In this document: piece by piece, positions 20,177-29,959 of the stretch | Layout of the letters: every line of letters begins with the position of its first letter | Position numbering within the stretch: the first letter of the stretch is position 1 | NCBI GenBank assembly: GCA_014084085.1 | Contig: NPFB01000038.1 | Coordinates: forward strand, 261,090 to 325,089 | Reading direction: 5' to 3' | Origin: Hondaea fermentalgiana | Taxonomy: Eukaryota; Sar; Bigyra; Thraustochytrida; Thraustochytriidae | Length of the DNA: 64,000 bases | Notes under the pieces: model-generated | Databases searched by the model: none | Told to the model about the DNA's origin: nothing | Seen by the model: only the letters and a program-made list of their open reading frames with translations | Made by a program: the position numbers and the translations under genes

Positions 20177-21306
20177 GACGAACGGCCGAGGCCTCTGCTG
20201 CTTCGTTCGAACCTTCGTTCTGACGTTGGCCGGTGGCGGAGGGCGGATATCACTTCCTGGTTCGCTCGGAGTTCTTCGCTCTGGGCTCGGGCCTCTGCAA
20301 ATCGCCGGAAGCCCGAGATGCAGATGACGCCGCCAAGCGCCAGACTCGCCGGCTGCATGTGCGCGCGCACCCCATTCACTCACACTATAGAGTGCACATT
20401 GCGAGGACAGGGGGGCAGGCTGGCATAGGCCGCGATGGACGACACGAGCGAAGCGTCGTTGTTCCCGCGCGCTCGGCAGCTCGGGCCCAGGCCGCCGCCG
20501 CTTCCGCGCGCTCTGGCTGCAGCCTTCCGGCAGCACAGGCAGCGGCGGCCGGCGGCGGCGGCGGCCAGCGGCGTGCGTCGGCGGCTGGCGCGGGATCCGC
20601 CGACCAGGCTCGACATGCTTCGATCCCAGTTTGTGCGCAGCCGCGTTCTCCCTCCGGCCACGGCGGCCGGCAGTGGCGGATGAAAACTCTGGCTGCCACA
20701 GACAGAGGAGAAGCGAAAATGAGTCGACTGTGCAGGGACGATTGTGGACTTGGGGCCGCCGTTGTGGACTTGCCCGCTGGCCATTCTGCACTTGCCGTTG
20801 CTTGCCCGCCCCCGCGCGCGAGAGGGGGCTTGCGTTGGTGGATAACCCTGTCGTGAACCGGAATAGTCTACTTGCTGGTTTGAAAATAAACTGAAAGAAG
20901 GGCGGTTGGCAGTGGGTGTAGAGCGTACCGTGAATGAATAAAGAAGCGGCTGCGGGTTTTTGATTTGAAGATCCCGAGGCCACCAGAGACTCAACCCGGC
21001 GCGGCGTCGACGGCGGCGCTGCTCTCGCTGGAGTCGCGCAAGCCGCGCGAGGCGAGTCGCGTCGAGTCGCGCGCGGTGCCTACCTGCTGAGCGCGCGCGC
21101 GTGGGAGCGAGCGAGCGTACGTGCGCCGCGCGCAGACGCGCATCGAGGCGAGCAAGCTATCGATCGGGGAGGGAGACTGCAGACCAGCACCGGAGGATCG
21201 CGAGGAAGCGGCGCCGGAAGGGCCCTGCGAGCCAACCGACTGACGGACGAGGAACTGCGCGGCGAACGAAGCGAAGCGAAGCGGAGCGGCAGACACGTGA
21301 GGCAGG
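19747..21306. other. Divergent intergenic region between the IQ gene and the ABC transporter
   Basis: 1.56 kb. It holds CCCGCCTG repeats (about 19798-19832) followed by AAACAAGC repeats, and a GGCT tract at 20137-20176. Long frames on both strands (for example minus 20018-20983) are Arg/Pro/Ala-biased and lack domains. It probably holds both promoters. No gene is annotated. Confidence 0.5.
20137..20176. repeat. (GGCT)n microsatellite
   Basis: About ten uninterrupted GGCT units. Confidence 0.9.
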
Positions 21307-24300
21307 ATGTACTGCGGCGCTGATGCGCGCACGGGGGCCGTCGTCGACCCGGAGGGCGACGGCGTGAGCCTGTGCTACAGGTCGCTGATTTACCTGGGTC
21401 TGCCCGTGCTCGTGGCCCTTGGCGGCTTCTGCTTCGGGCAAGTCGTGGAGTCCAAACTGCGCAAGAAAAAGACCATGTTTCCGCTCGGCCTCGCCCTGCG
21501 CAACCTCGGTCTCGTCGACGCCTTTAGGGTGATCGTCTTCCTCGCCGTGGGCATTCTGCCCCTCGCGGCCTTTGCGCACGAGAGCAGCACCTGGAAGGAC
21601 ACGCACGAGTACGTGAGCTGGGCGCCCTTTCGCATCATCGATCTCATTGTTCTCGGCGCCATCCCATGGGCCCTCCTTGCACCCACGTGGATCGTCCACG
21701 AGGTGCGCCGCGGATCCGAAGAGTGGGTCTGGCTGCGAGTGTACGTCATCTTCGAACTCATCGGCGAGGCCCTCCGCCTCTGGTCGCAGCTGCGCAATGC
21801 CGAAGAAGACTTTCCGCAGGAGGATCGTCGTCATTTCGTCACCTCCGTGGATATTGCTCTCCTGGCTCTGAAAATCACCGCCGCCTTCGCCATGGTGTGC
21901 TTCAACCGGGACTGGCGCTCGCTGCGTCATAAGCTTCGAGCGAGCGCCGCGCAGGAGGGCCTGCATGCCAGCCTCCTTCAGGTCAATGACGAGTCCTTCA
22001 TGTCCGATGACCTCGACGCCGACCACGGGGCCGCCGGCGCGCAGAGCGCCAGCGCCGGGGTTCTCCCCGATGAGTCCGGCTCCACCACGAGCCGTCTCAA
22101 GCGTACGCCCGAGCAGTATGCCGGTCTTCTCTCCCGCCTGACCTTTTTCTGGATGGAAAATCTCATGCACAAGGGTTACGAACGACCTCTCGAGCAGACA
22201 GACTTTTACAGGTTGCTCAAGGTCGACGACGCTCAGGTCCTTGGCCGCGACTTCACCGAGGCCTTTGACAAGGCCAAAGCGAGCGATGACCGCCAACGAG
22301 CCGAAGCTGATCGGCGCAAGCAGGAGAATGCCCAGGTGCAGCAGATGGACGACTCGGGCCAAGAGTACTCTCGCCTTGAAGGCGAAGAAAACGACCAAAC
22401 CAACGGTGAGGCCAGTGCTAGCACGGGTGCCGACGCCTCGGGCGGTGAAAAGAAGAAAAAAGTGGACGAAAGCAAGACCGGTAACCTGAAAACCATGCTC
22501 TGGGGTCTTCACAACTCTGGCACGCTGCGACCCTTTTACGAGGCTGCCTTTTTCAAATTCATCTACGACACACTCATTTTCGTTGGCCCCCAGCTCCTCA
22601 AGCGCATGATCCAGTACCTACAGTCCCAGGACGAACCCGTCGAGACGGGCTACATCTTTGCGGGTCTCATCTTCCTTAACTCTGCCACACAGACCTTTAC
22701 CCTTCACGTGTATTTTCATCGTGTCTTTCGCACGGGTATGCGTGTGCGCTCAGCCCTCCTCACTTCAATTTACCGCAAGGCGCTCCGCCTCACGCCCTCG
22801 GCGCGCCAGCAGCGCACCACCGGTGAGGTGGTCAACCTCATGAGCACCGACTGTACGCGTCTCAACGGCCTCTTCCCGTACCTTCATGTGACTTGGAGCT
22901 CTCCGTACCAGGTGACGCTCGCGATGTTCTTCCTCTGGCAGGAAGTCCGGTGGGCGGCGCTCGTTGCCGTTGCCGTCGTCTTTTGCATCATGACGCCGCT
23001 TACGACGCTAGTGACGCGCAAGATCCGGAGCATTCAGGCTGAGCTCATGAAGGTCAAGGATGAGCGCATCCGTCGTACCGGGGAGGTCATCACGTCCATG
23101 AAGGTCATCAAGCTTTATGGCTGGGAACGCACCTTTCGCCACATGATTCAAGGCGCTCGTGACGACGAGCTCAAGCTGCTCAAACGGTACGTCATGTGGC
23201 GCGCCATTGCGCGTATGCTCTGGTCCGGTACATCGGTTGTGGTCACTCTTGCCACCTTTGCGGCCTATGTTGCCTTGGGGGGTGTCCTCGACGCGGCAAC
23301 CACCTTCACCAGTCTTTCGCTGCTGTCAGCGCTGCGCTTTCCGCTCGCGGTTCTGCCCAACATTCTCACATCGGCCGTCGAGGCTTCGGTGTCCCTCCGC
23401 CGTATTGCCAGCTTCCTTTACTCCAAGGAAATCAACTTTGCCGCCCTCGATGACATGCGACGCAATCCGGACATGCCCGAGGACGCTGCCATTCAGGTGC
23501 GTCATGGCAACTTCTTCTGGGATGACACCCGCCGCGCCCAAGCCTTGCGCAACATCAACTTCACCGTGCCCGCCGGCAACATTTGCTTCCTCACCGGTGA
23601 GGTTGGCTCCGGCAAGTCTGCGCTTCTCAATGCCATCGTTGGTGAGCTCCAGCCAGGTCTCGCCGACCCCACGGAGGGAGGTCTGCCTTCGGTCGGCCTT
23701 CGTGGCAGCTTGGCATACGCCTCGCAGAACCCTTGGATCCAAAACGCGACCATGCGCGAGAACATCCTCTTTGGCTCGCCATACGATCGCGAGTGGTACA
23801 ATCACGTCGTCTTTGCCTGCTCGCTCACTTCTGACTTTGAGCAGCTTGCTGATGGTGATGCCACGGAGATTGGCGAGCGTGGCATCAATCTGTCTGGCGG
23901 TCAAAAGGCGCGCGTCGCCCTCGCACGTGCCGTGTACTCGCGCGCTGACATTCTCTTGCTGGAGACTTGCTTCGAAGCTGTCGACGAGCACGTCGGTGCA
24001 TTTCTGTGGAAGAACTGTTTTCAGGGCATTCTCCGCGAGCCGAACCCGACCACGGGCCGCAAGCGCACCGTGCTCATTGTCACGCATGCTCTCAAGTTTG
24101 CCAAACTCGCGGACCAGATCCTTGTCATGAAGCAAGGCCGCATTGTCGAGCAGGGTCGCGCATCTGAAATCACTCAGAATGAGTCTTCCGAGCTTGCGCG
24201 TCTCATGGTTCGCACGGAGCAGATCCGTGCCAAGAGCGTCGACAAGGATGAGGAGGAGTCTGAGGAGACCACCACTGCTCCTGGCGAAGCCAAGGGTGAG

Positions 24301-26397
24301 GCGCAGCTTTCGGACGAGCAGCGTATTCAGCGAAAAAAGAGCTCGTTTACCAAGAGCCAAAAGGACAAAAAGGGCAACCTCACCGGTCAGGAAGACCGTA
24401 GCGTCGGCCGCGTCAGCTGGGACGTTTACGGCCAGTATGTTACCGCGATCGGCGGCTGCCTCGTTTCCCTGACGGTTGTTTTTGCCTTTACGCTGCGCAC
24501 GCTCCTCGACGTCGGAACCTCGGCTTGGCTTGCATACTGGTCAAGCAAGGCCAAGTCCTCCTCGCACAATGGTGGTGCCCCTGCGTCCAATGGTTCCCTC
24601 GTATACGGAACGGGCATGCATCGACTTCTCGGAGACGCCAGTGGACACGTGCTCGACACCGTTGGCATGGCTGGCTTTGCCGCGCTCGAGACTTCGTCTC
24701 TGTACGAAGACGCAAACGAGAGCGCCTTTTCGCTTCTGGGCTCTGGCAAAGACGAAGGACAAAACACGGGCTTTTACCTTGGCATCTATGCTCTGCTCTC
24801 GATCTTGTCCATTTCGTTTGTGGGCCTGGTGACCGTCTACATGGCCCTCGTTGCCCTTCACGCTTCGCGCTCCATGCACGAGGGTCTCGTCACCTCAGTC
24901 TGCCGTGCGCCCATGTCTTTCTTTGACACCACGCCCATTGGCCGCATCCTCAACCGCTTTAGCAAGGACATTTATGCTATCGACGAGGCTCTGCCCGACA
25001 GTCTCTTTAGCTTTTTGAGCACAACGTTTACTGTACTTGGCACTTTTGGTACGATTGCGGTGGTGGTTCCCGAATTTTTGGCGATTGTTCCATTCATGCT
25101 GATTGCCTACTTTTACGTGCAGCGCTACTACATTGCCTCGAGCCGTGAACTCAAGCGCTGGGACGCTGTGCTCCGCTCGCCAATCTACTCGCACTTTTCC
25201 GAGTCCCTCGATGGCTCAACGACGATTCGGGCCTATGGAGTGATGCGTCGCTTCGTGCGCCAGAATCAGGTCCAGCTCGACGCACAGGTTGGTGCCTACT
25301 ACCTTTCGATTGCTGCGAACCGCTGGCTGGCCGTGCGTCTCGAATACATTGGCAACATTCTTGTTCTGGCCTGCGCTCTCTGCCTCGTGGCCTTTGGCGG
25401 TGCCATCAACCCTGCCTTTGCTGGCCTGTGCCTTTCATACTCGCTGCAGGTCACGCAGTCACTAAACTGGACTGTCCGCATGAGCGTCGAGCTGGAGAAC
25501 AACGTTGTCTCTGTGGAACGCATCAACGAGTACAAGAACGTCAAGCCGGAGGCCCCCGAGCTTGACGAAGACATGCCCGTCAAGCCCCAGATTGAGGATA
25601 AATGGCCCTCCCGAGGTGAAATTGTCTTTGATGATGTCTGGACACGCTACCGTCCGGGTCTCGATTACGTTCTGCGCGGCATTTCTATTCGCATCAAGCC
25701 GGGCTCTAAGCAGGGTGTCGTCGGCCGCACCGGTGGTGGCAAGAGTACGCTATTCTTGCAGCTCCTCCGTCTGCTTGAGCCGGCCAAGGGTCGTATCCTC
25801 ATTGACGGCGTCGACATTGCCACGATCGGTCTCGAGCGTCTGCGCACCAATATTGCCATCATTCCGCAGGACCCTATCATGTTTGCAGGAACCTTGCGCG
25901 ACAACCTCGATCCGGACCACAAGTACTCCAACAAGGACATTTGGAATGCGCTCGATATCACGCAGCTCAAGGGCCACATTGAGGGTCTCTTGGACGAAGC
26001 GCGCAAGCAGGCCGAAGAAAATGATAAACCCATCCCTGACACGCCGCTAGAGGTGATGCTCTCCGAGGGTGGATCGAACTTTAGCTTTGGCCAGCGCCAG
26101 CTTATTGGCGTGGCGCGTGCCATTTTGCGAAAGTGCCGCATTCTCCTCATGGACGAAGCAAGCTCTGGTCTGGACGCTTCGACGGATACGATCCTGCAGC
26201 AAACCATTCGCACCGAATTTGCGCAAACGACCACCATTACGGTGGCTCACCGCCTGCAGACCATCATGGACTCGGATCAGATCCTTGTCATGAGCGGCGG
26301 TCAGATTGTTGAGCAAGCCCCGCCCGACGACCTTTTGCGCAACCCCGAGTCGGTGTTTACAAAGCTTGTCGAGGAAATGCGCAGAAAGCAGTCCTAG
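21307..26397 (+). CDS. ABC transporter, subfamily C (MRP-like)
   Basis: 1,696 residues in one uninterrupted frame. ABCC layout: an N-terminal hydrophobic TMD0-like segment (about 20-210), TMD1 (about 390-700), NBD1 (about 730-960), a charged linker, TMD2 (about 1040-1400) and NBD2 (about 1440-1690). NBD1 has Walker A GEVGSGKSALL (about 763-773) and signature LSGGQKARVALARA, but its Walker B reads DILLLETCFEAVD: Glu886 replaces the usual Asp and Thr887 sits at the catalytic carboxylate position. NBD2 is canonical apart from an FSFGQ signature: Walker A GRTGGGKST (from 1473), Walker B ILLMDEASSGLD (Asp1616, Glu1617) and H-loop TVAHRL. ABCC proteins export glutathione, glucuronide and other organic-anion conjugates at plasma or vacuolar membranes. 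Asymmetric NBDs are normal for the subfamily, but this Walker B is more altered than usual. Substrate is not predictable. Confidence 0.95.
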   Translation: MYCGADARTGAVVDPEGDGVSLCYRSLIYLGLPVLVALGGFCFGQVVESKLRKKKTMFPLGLALRNLGLVDAFRVIVFLAVGILPLAAFAHESSTWKDTHEYVSWAPFRIIDLIVLGAIPWALLAPTWIVHEVRRGSEEWVWLRVYVIFELIGEALRLWSQLRNAEEDFPQEDRRHFVTSVDIALLALKITAAFAMVCFNRDWRSLRHKLRASAAQEGLHASLLQVNDESFMSDDLDADHGAAGAQSASAGVLPDESGSTTSRLKRTPEQYAGLLSRLTFFWMENLMHKGYERPLEQTDFYRLLKVDDAQVLGRDFTEAFDKAKASDDRQRAEADRRKQENAQVQQMDDSGQEYSRLEGEENDQTNGEASASTGADASGGEKKKKVDESKTGNLKTMLWGLHNSGTLRPFYEAAFFKFIYDTLIFVGPQLLKRMIQYLQSQDEPVETGYIFAGLIFLNSATQTFTLHVYFHRVFRTGMRVRSALLTSIYRKALRLTPSARQQRTTGEVVNLMSTDCTRLNGLFPYLHVTWSSPYQVTLAMFFLWQEVRWAALVAVAVVFCIMTPLTTLVTRKIRSIQAELMKVKDERIRRTGEVITSMKVIKLYGWERTFRHMIQGARDDELKLLKRYVMWRAIARMLWSGTSVVVTLATFAAYVALGGVLDAATTFTSLSLLSALRFPLAVLPNILTSAVEASVSLRRIASFLYSKEINFAALDDMRRNPDMPEDAAIQVRHGNFFWDDTRRAQALRNINFTVPAGNICFLTGEVGSGKSALLNAIVGELQPGLADPTEGGLPSVGLRGSLAYASQNPWIQNATMRENILFGSPYDREWYNHVVFACSLTSDFEQLADGDATEIGERGINLSGGQKARVALARAVYSRADILLLETCFEAVDEHVGAFLWKNCFQGILREPNPTTGRKRTVLIVTHALKFAKLADQILVMKQGRIVEQGRASEITQNESSELARLMVRTEQIRAKSVDKDEEESEETTTAPGEAKGEAQLSDEQRIQRKKSSFTKSQKDKKGNLTGQEDRSVGRVSWDVYGQYVTAIGGCLVSLTVVFAFTLRTLLDVGTSAWLAYWSSKAKSSSHNGGAPASNGSLVYGTGMHRLLGDASGHVLDTVGMAGFAALETSSLYEDANESAFSLLGSGKDEGQNTGFYLGIYALLSILSISFVGLVTVYMALVALHASRSMHEGLVTSVCRAPMSFFDTTPIGRILNRFSKDIYAIDEALPDSLFSFLSTTFTVLGTFGTIAVVVPEFLAIVPFMLIAYFYVQRYYIASSRELKRWDAVLRSPIYSHFSESLDGSTTIRAYGVMRRFVRQNQVQLDAQVGAYYLSIAANRWLAVRLEYIGNILVLACALCLVAFGGAINPAFAGLCLSYSLQVTQSLNWTVRMSVELENNVVSVERINEYKNVKPEAPELDEDMPVKPQIEDKWPSRGEIVFDDVWTRYRPGLDYVLRGISIRIKPGSKQGVVGRTGGGKSTLFLQLLRLLEPAKGRILIDGVDIATIGLERLRTNIAIIPQDPIMFAGTLRDNLDPDHKYSNKDIWNALDITQLKGHIEGLLDEARKQAEENDKPIPDTPLEVMLSEGGSNFSFGQRQLIGVARAILRKCRILLMDEASSGLDASTDTILQQTIRTEFAQTTTITVAHRLQTIMDSDQILVMSGGQIVEQAPPDDLLRNPESVFTKLVEEMRRKQS

Positions 26398-26729
26398 GTC
26401 CCTCACTGATTCCACAACTTCTACATTACCTTTCCAAAATGAAGCAAGAAAGCAAGCATTCCATTTTCTCATTCTTTCATTCGTGCTTTCACGCCAAGCC
26501 ACCTCATCTTTTTTTCTTTTTTATTCCTCTTTGTGTCATTAGGCATGTCGTACGTTCTCGCATCCTTGACTTCTTGTGTTTGCTGTCGTATCATGACGCA
26601 TGCAAGCACCCTAACTTTCTCTTTCTTTTCTTTTCTCCCCCGAGAGATTTTGTTTTGCAGAGTCTTGGTCGCGACCGACTGCTGTTGCAGCCACCCTGAT
26701 TCGAAACAAAAAAATGTAGAATACTTTCT
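26398..26729. other. Convergent 3' intergenic region
   Basis: 332 bp of T/C-rich DNA between the stops of the ABC transporter and the ceramide synthase. No gene is seen. Confidence 0.6.
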
Positions 26730-27773
26730 TTACCTCTTCTTCTTGGGTTCGTCTTCGTCCTCGAGACCAGACTCCGAGTCCGAGCGGTTGTCCTTAATTG
26801 GGCCTCCACCGAGCAGCTTCAAAGCACCCTTGAGGATAAGACCAAACCAGAACACTTGAAGAATCTGCAGCACCACGACCAGCCATTCGCAGCAAATCAC
26901 CATGAGAGGAACATGTTCCCTGTAGGTCTCGAGAGTAATTGGCGTTCCAGGCGGCGCGAACTCGAGCCACAGCTCGGCAAAGCAACTCCAGGTCACGTAC
27001 CCGTACATGCCCATGCGAGTAATGGTAAAGACAATTGCAAAGGTAATAAAGAACATGTCCGCGAAAAAGTTCCAGGACAGCGTCGAAGTCGCGGGGGGTC
27101 CCGCTTCAGCCATGTAGAGACATTGCTTGGCCGCGTGCAGAGGGATGTCCGCGATGTCAAGGAGAACCATAATGACGCAACCGACGCGGACCATGCCGTG
27201 CTGAAAGCTCAGGTAGACGAGAATTACCGTAACCGAATGATGGATGACCATTTCCAGAAAGTCCTTGCGTCTCGTCTCGAGGAAAACAGTGATGAATCCC
27301 GAAGCGTAACGCGATGCATAGATGACGTAAAAGAAGGCAACATCTTGCGTGATCGCACGGTTGTTTGGTTGGTCCATCCACCACTGACGGCTCGGCCACA
27401 ACCAAGGCTGCTGCAAGATAATGCGCGCGCCAAGCACAAAGTAGGATCCGTACCAGAAGAACTCCATCGAGCTCTGCGCGAACTTGTCCACTGTGCTAGG
27501 AAGCACCTTTTCGGACCTTCGCGCGCGAGATCGAAGCATCGCGCGAGCGATGGGTGTCACCAGTAGGATCCGGATCGCCCAATTGATCACGAACTGCGCG
27601 ACGAGCGTCTCCAGGAAAAGCACCCAGGGCCAGTTCCACTGCGGCAGACTCGCGAGCTGCTCCGCGGTGGGCGGCGGCAGAGACCGTCCGGAAACAACCG
27701 ACTTGAGAAAAGACTCCGCCCAGACTTGAGCCTCGGCGTGCTCCTCCATGATGCTCTCCATCGTCAGGTTCAT
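26730..27773 (-). CDS. Ceramide synthase (LAG1/TLC domain)
   Basis: 347 residues, ATG at 27773. It has six to seven hydrophobic segments typical of the TLC domain and a clear Lag1p motif: RRKDFLEMVIHHSVTVILVY, with His178-His179, followed by MVLLDIADIPLHAAK with Asp206 and Asp209. These His and Asp residues are needed by fungal and animal ceramide synthases, which N-acylate sphingoid bases with acyl-CoA in the ER. There is no homeobox insertion. The C-terminus is acidic and Ser-rich (SDSESGLEDEDE), resembling the CK2-phosphorylated tail of yeast and mammalian enzymes, and ends KKKR, which fits a KKXX ER-retrieval signal. It is divergent from the PH/YiiX gene, with 558 bp between starts. Function is confident; chain-length preference is not predictable. 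Confidence 0.93.
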   Translation of the reverse strand: MNLTMESIMEEHAEAQVWAESFLKSVVSGRSLPPPTAEQLASLPQWNWPWVLFLETLVAQFVINWAIRILLVTPIARAMLRSRARRSEKVLPSTVDKFAQSSMEFFWYGSYFVLGARIILQQPWLWPSRQWWMDQPNNRAITQDVAFFYVIYASRYASGFITVFLETRRKDFLEMVIHHSVTVILVYLSFQHGMVRVGCVIMVLLDIADIPLHAAKQCLYMAEAGPPATSTLSWNFFADMFFITFAIVFTITRMGMYGYVTWSCFAELWLEFAPPGTPITLETYREHVPLMVICCEWLVVVLQILQVFWFGLILKGALKLLGGGPIKDNRSDSESGLEDEDEPKKKR

Positions 27774-28331
27774 CCTCGCAGTCCCCGCGTCAACGTGCGC
27801 GCCCCTCCTCGCGACGGCACGCGGGCAGTACTGGTCGCACCCGGCACGCGAGCGAGCGCGCGCGAGCGGGCGTCGCTAGCGAGCGTCCGCTATCCCTCCG
27901 GCCCGGACAGATCGCGTGCGGCCCGCGAACGAACCCCGCGCCAGCCCTCTCCGCCGCGCTCCCCTCTCGCGCGCCTCGCTCGGCGGCGCCACCTTGGCAG
28001 GCAAGTATCGTCGCGAGCGCCGGCGAGATGCGCTTTTGCTCGGCTCAGCCCGGCCGCTTGCACCCTTCAAGTTACTACTCCTCGCTACTACGCATACTGC
28101 ACGCTATGTAGTATACGTACGAAGCGCCGGAGTCGGTTCGCGGACGTTCGGGAACGGCGCCGCGGGGCGGTTACAAATGGACACGCGCCGCGCTGTACGA
28201 GACGGCGCGGGCTTGCTTGGCGACGCCGAGCAGATCGGCAAGCGCCGGCGAGGACTCGTCTGGCCTGGACGCGGCGCGAGGGAGCGGCTGCCTTCGTCGT
28301 CGTCGTCGCTTCCGTCGCCGTTGAGAGGGCG
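27774..28331. other. Divergent promoter region (ceramide synthase / PH-YiiX gene)
   Basis: 558 bp, very GC-rich. The frame of the downstream gene stays open through it back to 27726, overlapping the ceramide synthase start, but the translated segment is Arg/Ala-rich with no domain. I treat it as 5' flank. Confidence 0.5.
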
Positions 28332-29837
28332 ATGTGGTGGCAGACGCGCCAGGCTGGGACCAGCGGGGCGGAGGTGGGGAAGGATGAGGCTCCTCCGAGC
28401 GAGGCCATGTGCACTGCAGCGAAAGCAGAAGCAGAGGAGAACTTCTCCTCGCGGGCCCTGAGGGAAAAGGAGAGGGACCGAGGCCGGGAGACTGCGGACG
28501 TCCACGGAGGAGAGGAGCACGAAGAGGTGAAGAGCTCCGAGGCAGGTCTTGAGGATTCCACGTTCTCTCTTGAGAAGAAGAAGAAGAAGAAGAAGAACCG
28601 TGACGGCGATCACTCGATGCACAAGGCGGACAATGGTGGTACTATCTCTTCGGCAGCGAACGCCCCGATCGCGCCGCCGCAGCGAGCAAATGATGTGGAC
28701 GACAGCGACGAAAGCGGCGATGAAAGCACGCTCTGTACTAGCTTTGAGGATGACGGCGACACGGATTCAGAGGCAAGGTATTCTGGTGTCGATGAGGGTC
28801 GATCTGCAAACGGTGAAGGAACGCGAAAAGAGGATGAAACAAATGCAGATACAGATACGGTCGTTATGGAGTCAAACGTGCACAAAAGTCGCGCCGCGGC
28901 AGCGCTGGGGTTTTCGGGAACGCTCATGCGTGCGAAACGCTCTGGCGGCAGCAGCAACAAATACGGCCCTCTTGTCGTCGAGTTTGCAGACAAGAATGCT
29001 GGCTGGATTGAGCTTGCTAAAAAGGGGACCATCACTGCGGTCTGTTGCGTGGGCAACGAGGTCCAAGTGTGGACGCGGTCGAATGACAAGCATGTCGTGT
29101 ATGCTGCAACAGCCGATGAAGCACGCGATTGGATGCTTCGGCTCTCGTCGCCACCGCCGCCAAATGGTACCGTGCTGCGCAACGTTGTTGCATGGCCCGA
29201 TGTGCGGCACCCAGACGATTTCGGTCTCGGGGACATTGTCATGTTCCGGATTAGTCAGACCATTGCTGGTCTACAACGCGCGCTCACGGGTTCGCCCTGG
29301 GACCACACTGGCATTGTTGTACCATCGTCGTGGGGCATGACCTTTCCATGCGGATATACGTCCGAGGAGGAACCATGGATGCTGGTCGAGGCGACGCCGG
29401 ATGGAGTCATTAGTTGTCCGCTCGGCAGACGCATCGAACAATATCGCCAAGATGCAGGCGCAAGAGCCTGTGTGCGGCAGCTGCGCCACGCAAAAGACGG
29501 GAGTCGCCTTGGTCCCGGTAACGCGACAAGTGATCTCGCTCATCTTGTCACCGCTTGCCTTGGCGCTCCGTACAGCTACGCAAAAGTAGTAAACGTGCCC
29601 TCGACCCCCTTTGAGTATGTTCGCGAGCACGAGGAAGTCGAGTCAGCGTCTGGATACTTTTGCAGCGAACTTTGTGCACGTGCGCTCATGTGTATGCGGG
29701 TCCTTGACGGGACAAAGCATCATCATCCCAACGCCTATTGGCCCAAAAGTTTTGTCGTTGGTCAGGAGGTCGATCGCCAACTCGACTCCAATTACACGCT
29801 TTCGCCCGAACTACCCGTAGATCTCACCCACTTTTAG
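28332..29837 (+). CDS. PH-like domain plus YiiX-type permuted papain-fold (NlpC/P60 superfamily) protein
   Basis: 501 residues from the ATG at 28332 (MWWQTRQAG). The frame is open 200 codons further upstream but overlaps the opposite gene. Residues 1-185 are acidic and disordered, with a Lys run. Residues about 185-275 look like a PH domain: a FSGTLMRAKRSGGSSNKYG opening and a final helix with ATADEARDWMLRLSS. Residues about 297-485 form a permuted papain-like fold: GDIVMFR, then His325 in WDHTGIVV, and Cys444 in GYFCSELCARAL. These match the His and Cys of the YaeF/YiiX (C92) amidase group, which also resembles LRAT/H-rev107 lipid acyltransferases. A membrane- or lipid-directed hydrolase or acyltransferase tethered by PH is inferred. 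An AATAAA lies at 29936. Confidence 0.82.
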   Translation: MWWQTRQAGTSGAEVGKDEAPPSEAMCTAAKAEAEENFSSRALREKERDRGRETADVHGGEEHEEVKSSEAGLEDSTFSLEKKKKKKKNRDGDHSMHKADNGGTISSAANAPIAPPQRANDVDDSDESGDESTLCTSFEDDGDTDSEARYSGVDEGRSANGEGTRKEDETNADTDTVVMESNVHKSRAAAALGFSGTLMRAKRSGGSSNKYGPLVVEFADKNAGWIELAKKGTITAVCCVGNEVQVWTRSNDKHVVYAATADEARDWMLRLSSPPPPNGTVLRNVVAWPDVRHPDDFGLGDIVMFRISQTIAGLQRALTGSPWDHTGIVVPSSWGMTFPCGYTSEEEPWMLVEATPDGVISCPLGRRIEQYRQDAGARACVRQLRHAKDGSRLGPGNATSDLAHLVTACLGAPYSYAKVVNVPSTPFEYVREHEEVESASGYFCSELCARALMCMRVLDGTKHHHPNAYWPKSFVVGQEVDRQLDSNYTLSPELPVDLTHF

Positions 29838-29935
29838 ACTTCGATTAAGGTGCTAGCTAGCTGGCTAGCGCCCAATGAGTGTACAATGAAAAGCCTGCGT
29901 GCCTGCCTTCGTGGTGCCTGTAGGTTTAGAACGAA

Positions 29936-29941
29936 AATAAA
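29936..29941 (+). promoter_or_regulatory. Putative poly(A) signal AATAAA
   Basis: Exact hexamer about 100 bp after the PH-YiiX stop and 24 bp before the 3' end of the opposing deacylase gene. Confidence 0.45.
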
Positions 29942-29959
29942 GTAGTTGATTAGAATGTG

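Noticed and set aside
20200..20220. GTTCGAACC resembling a tRNA T-loop
   Set aside because: No acceptor, D or anticodon arms can be folded around it; I found no tRNA gene in the window.
20018..20983. 321-codon minus-strand frame between the IQ gene and the ABC transporter
   Set aside because: Pro/Arg/Ser-biased, includes a translated GGCT repeat (ASQPASQP), and competes with equally long frames on the other strand.
23159..24360. Long plus (323 codons) and minus (344 codons) frames inside the ABC transporter
   Set aside because: Shadow frames of the NBD1 coding region; the ABCC frame carries all motifs.
27726..28331. 200-codon upstream extension of the PH-YiiX gene
   Set aside because: It overlaps the divergent ceramide synthase start and translates to Arg-rich low-complexity sequence; the start at 28332 is preferred.
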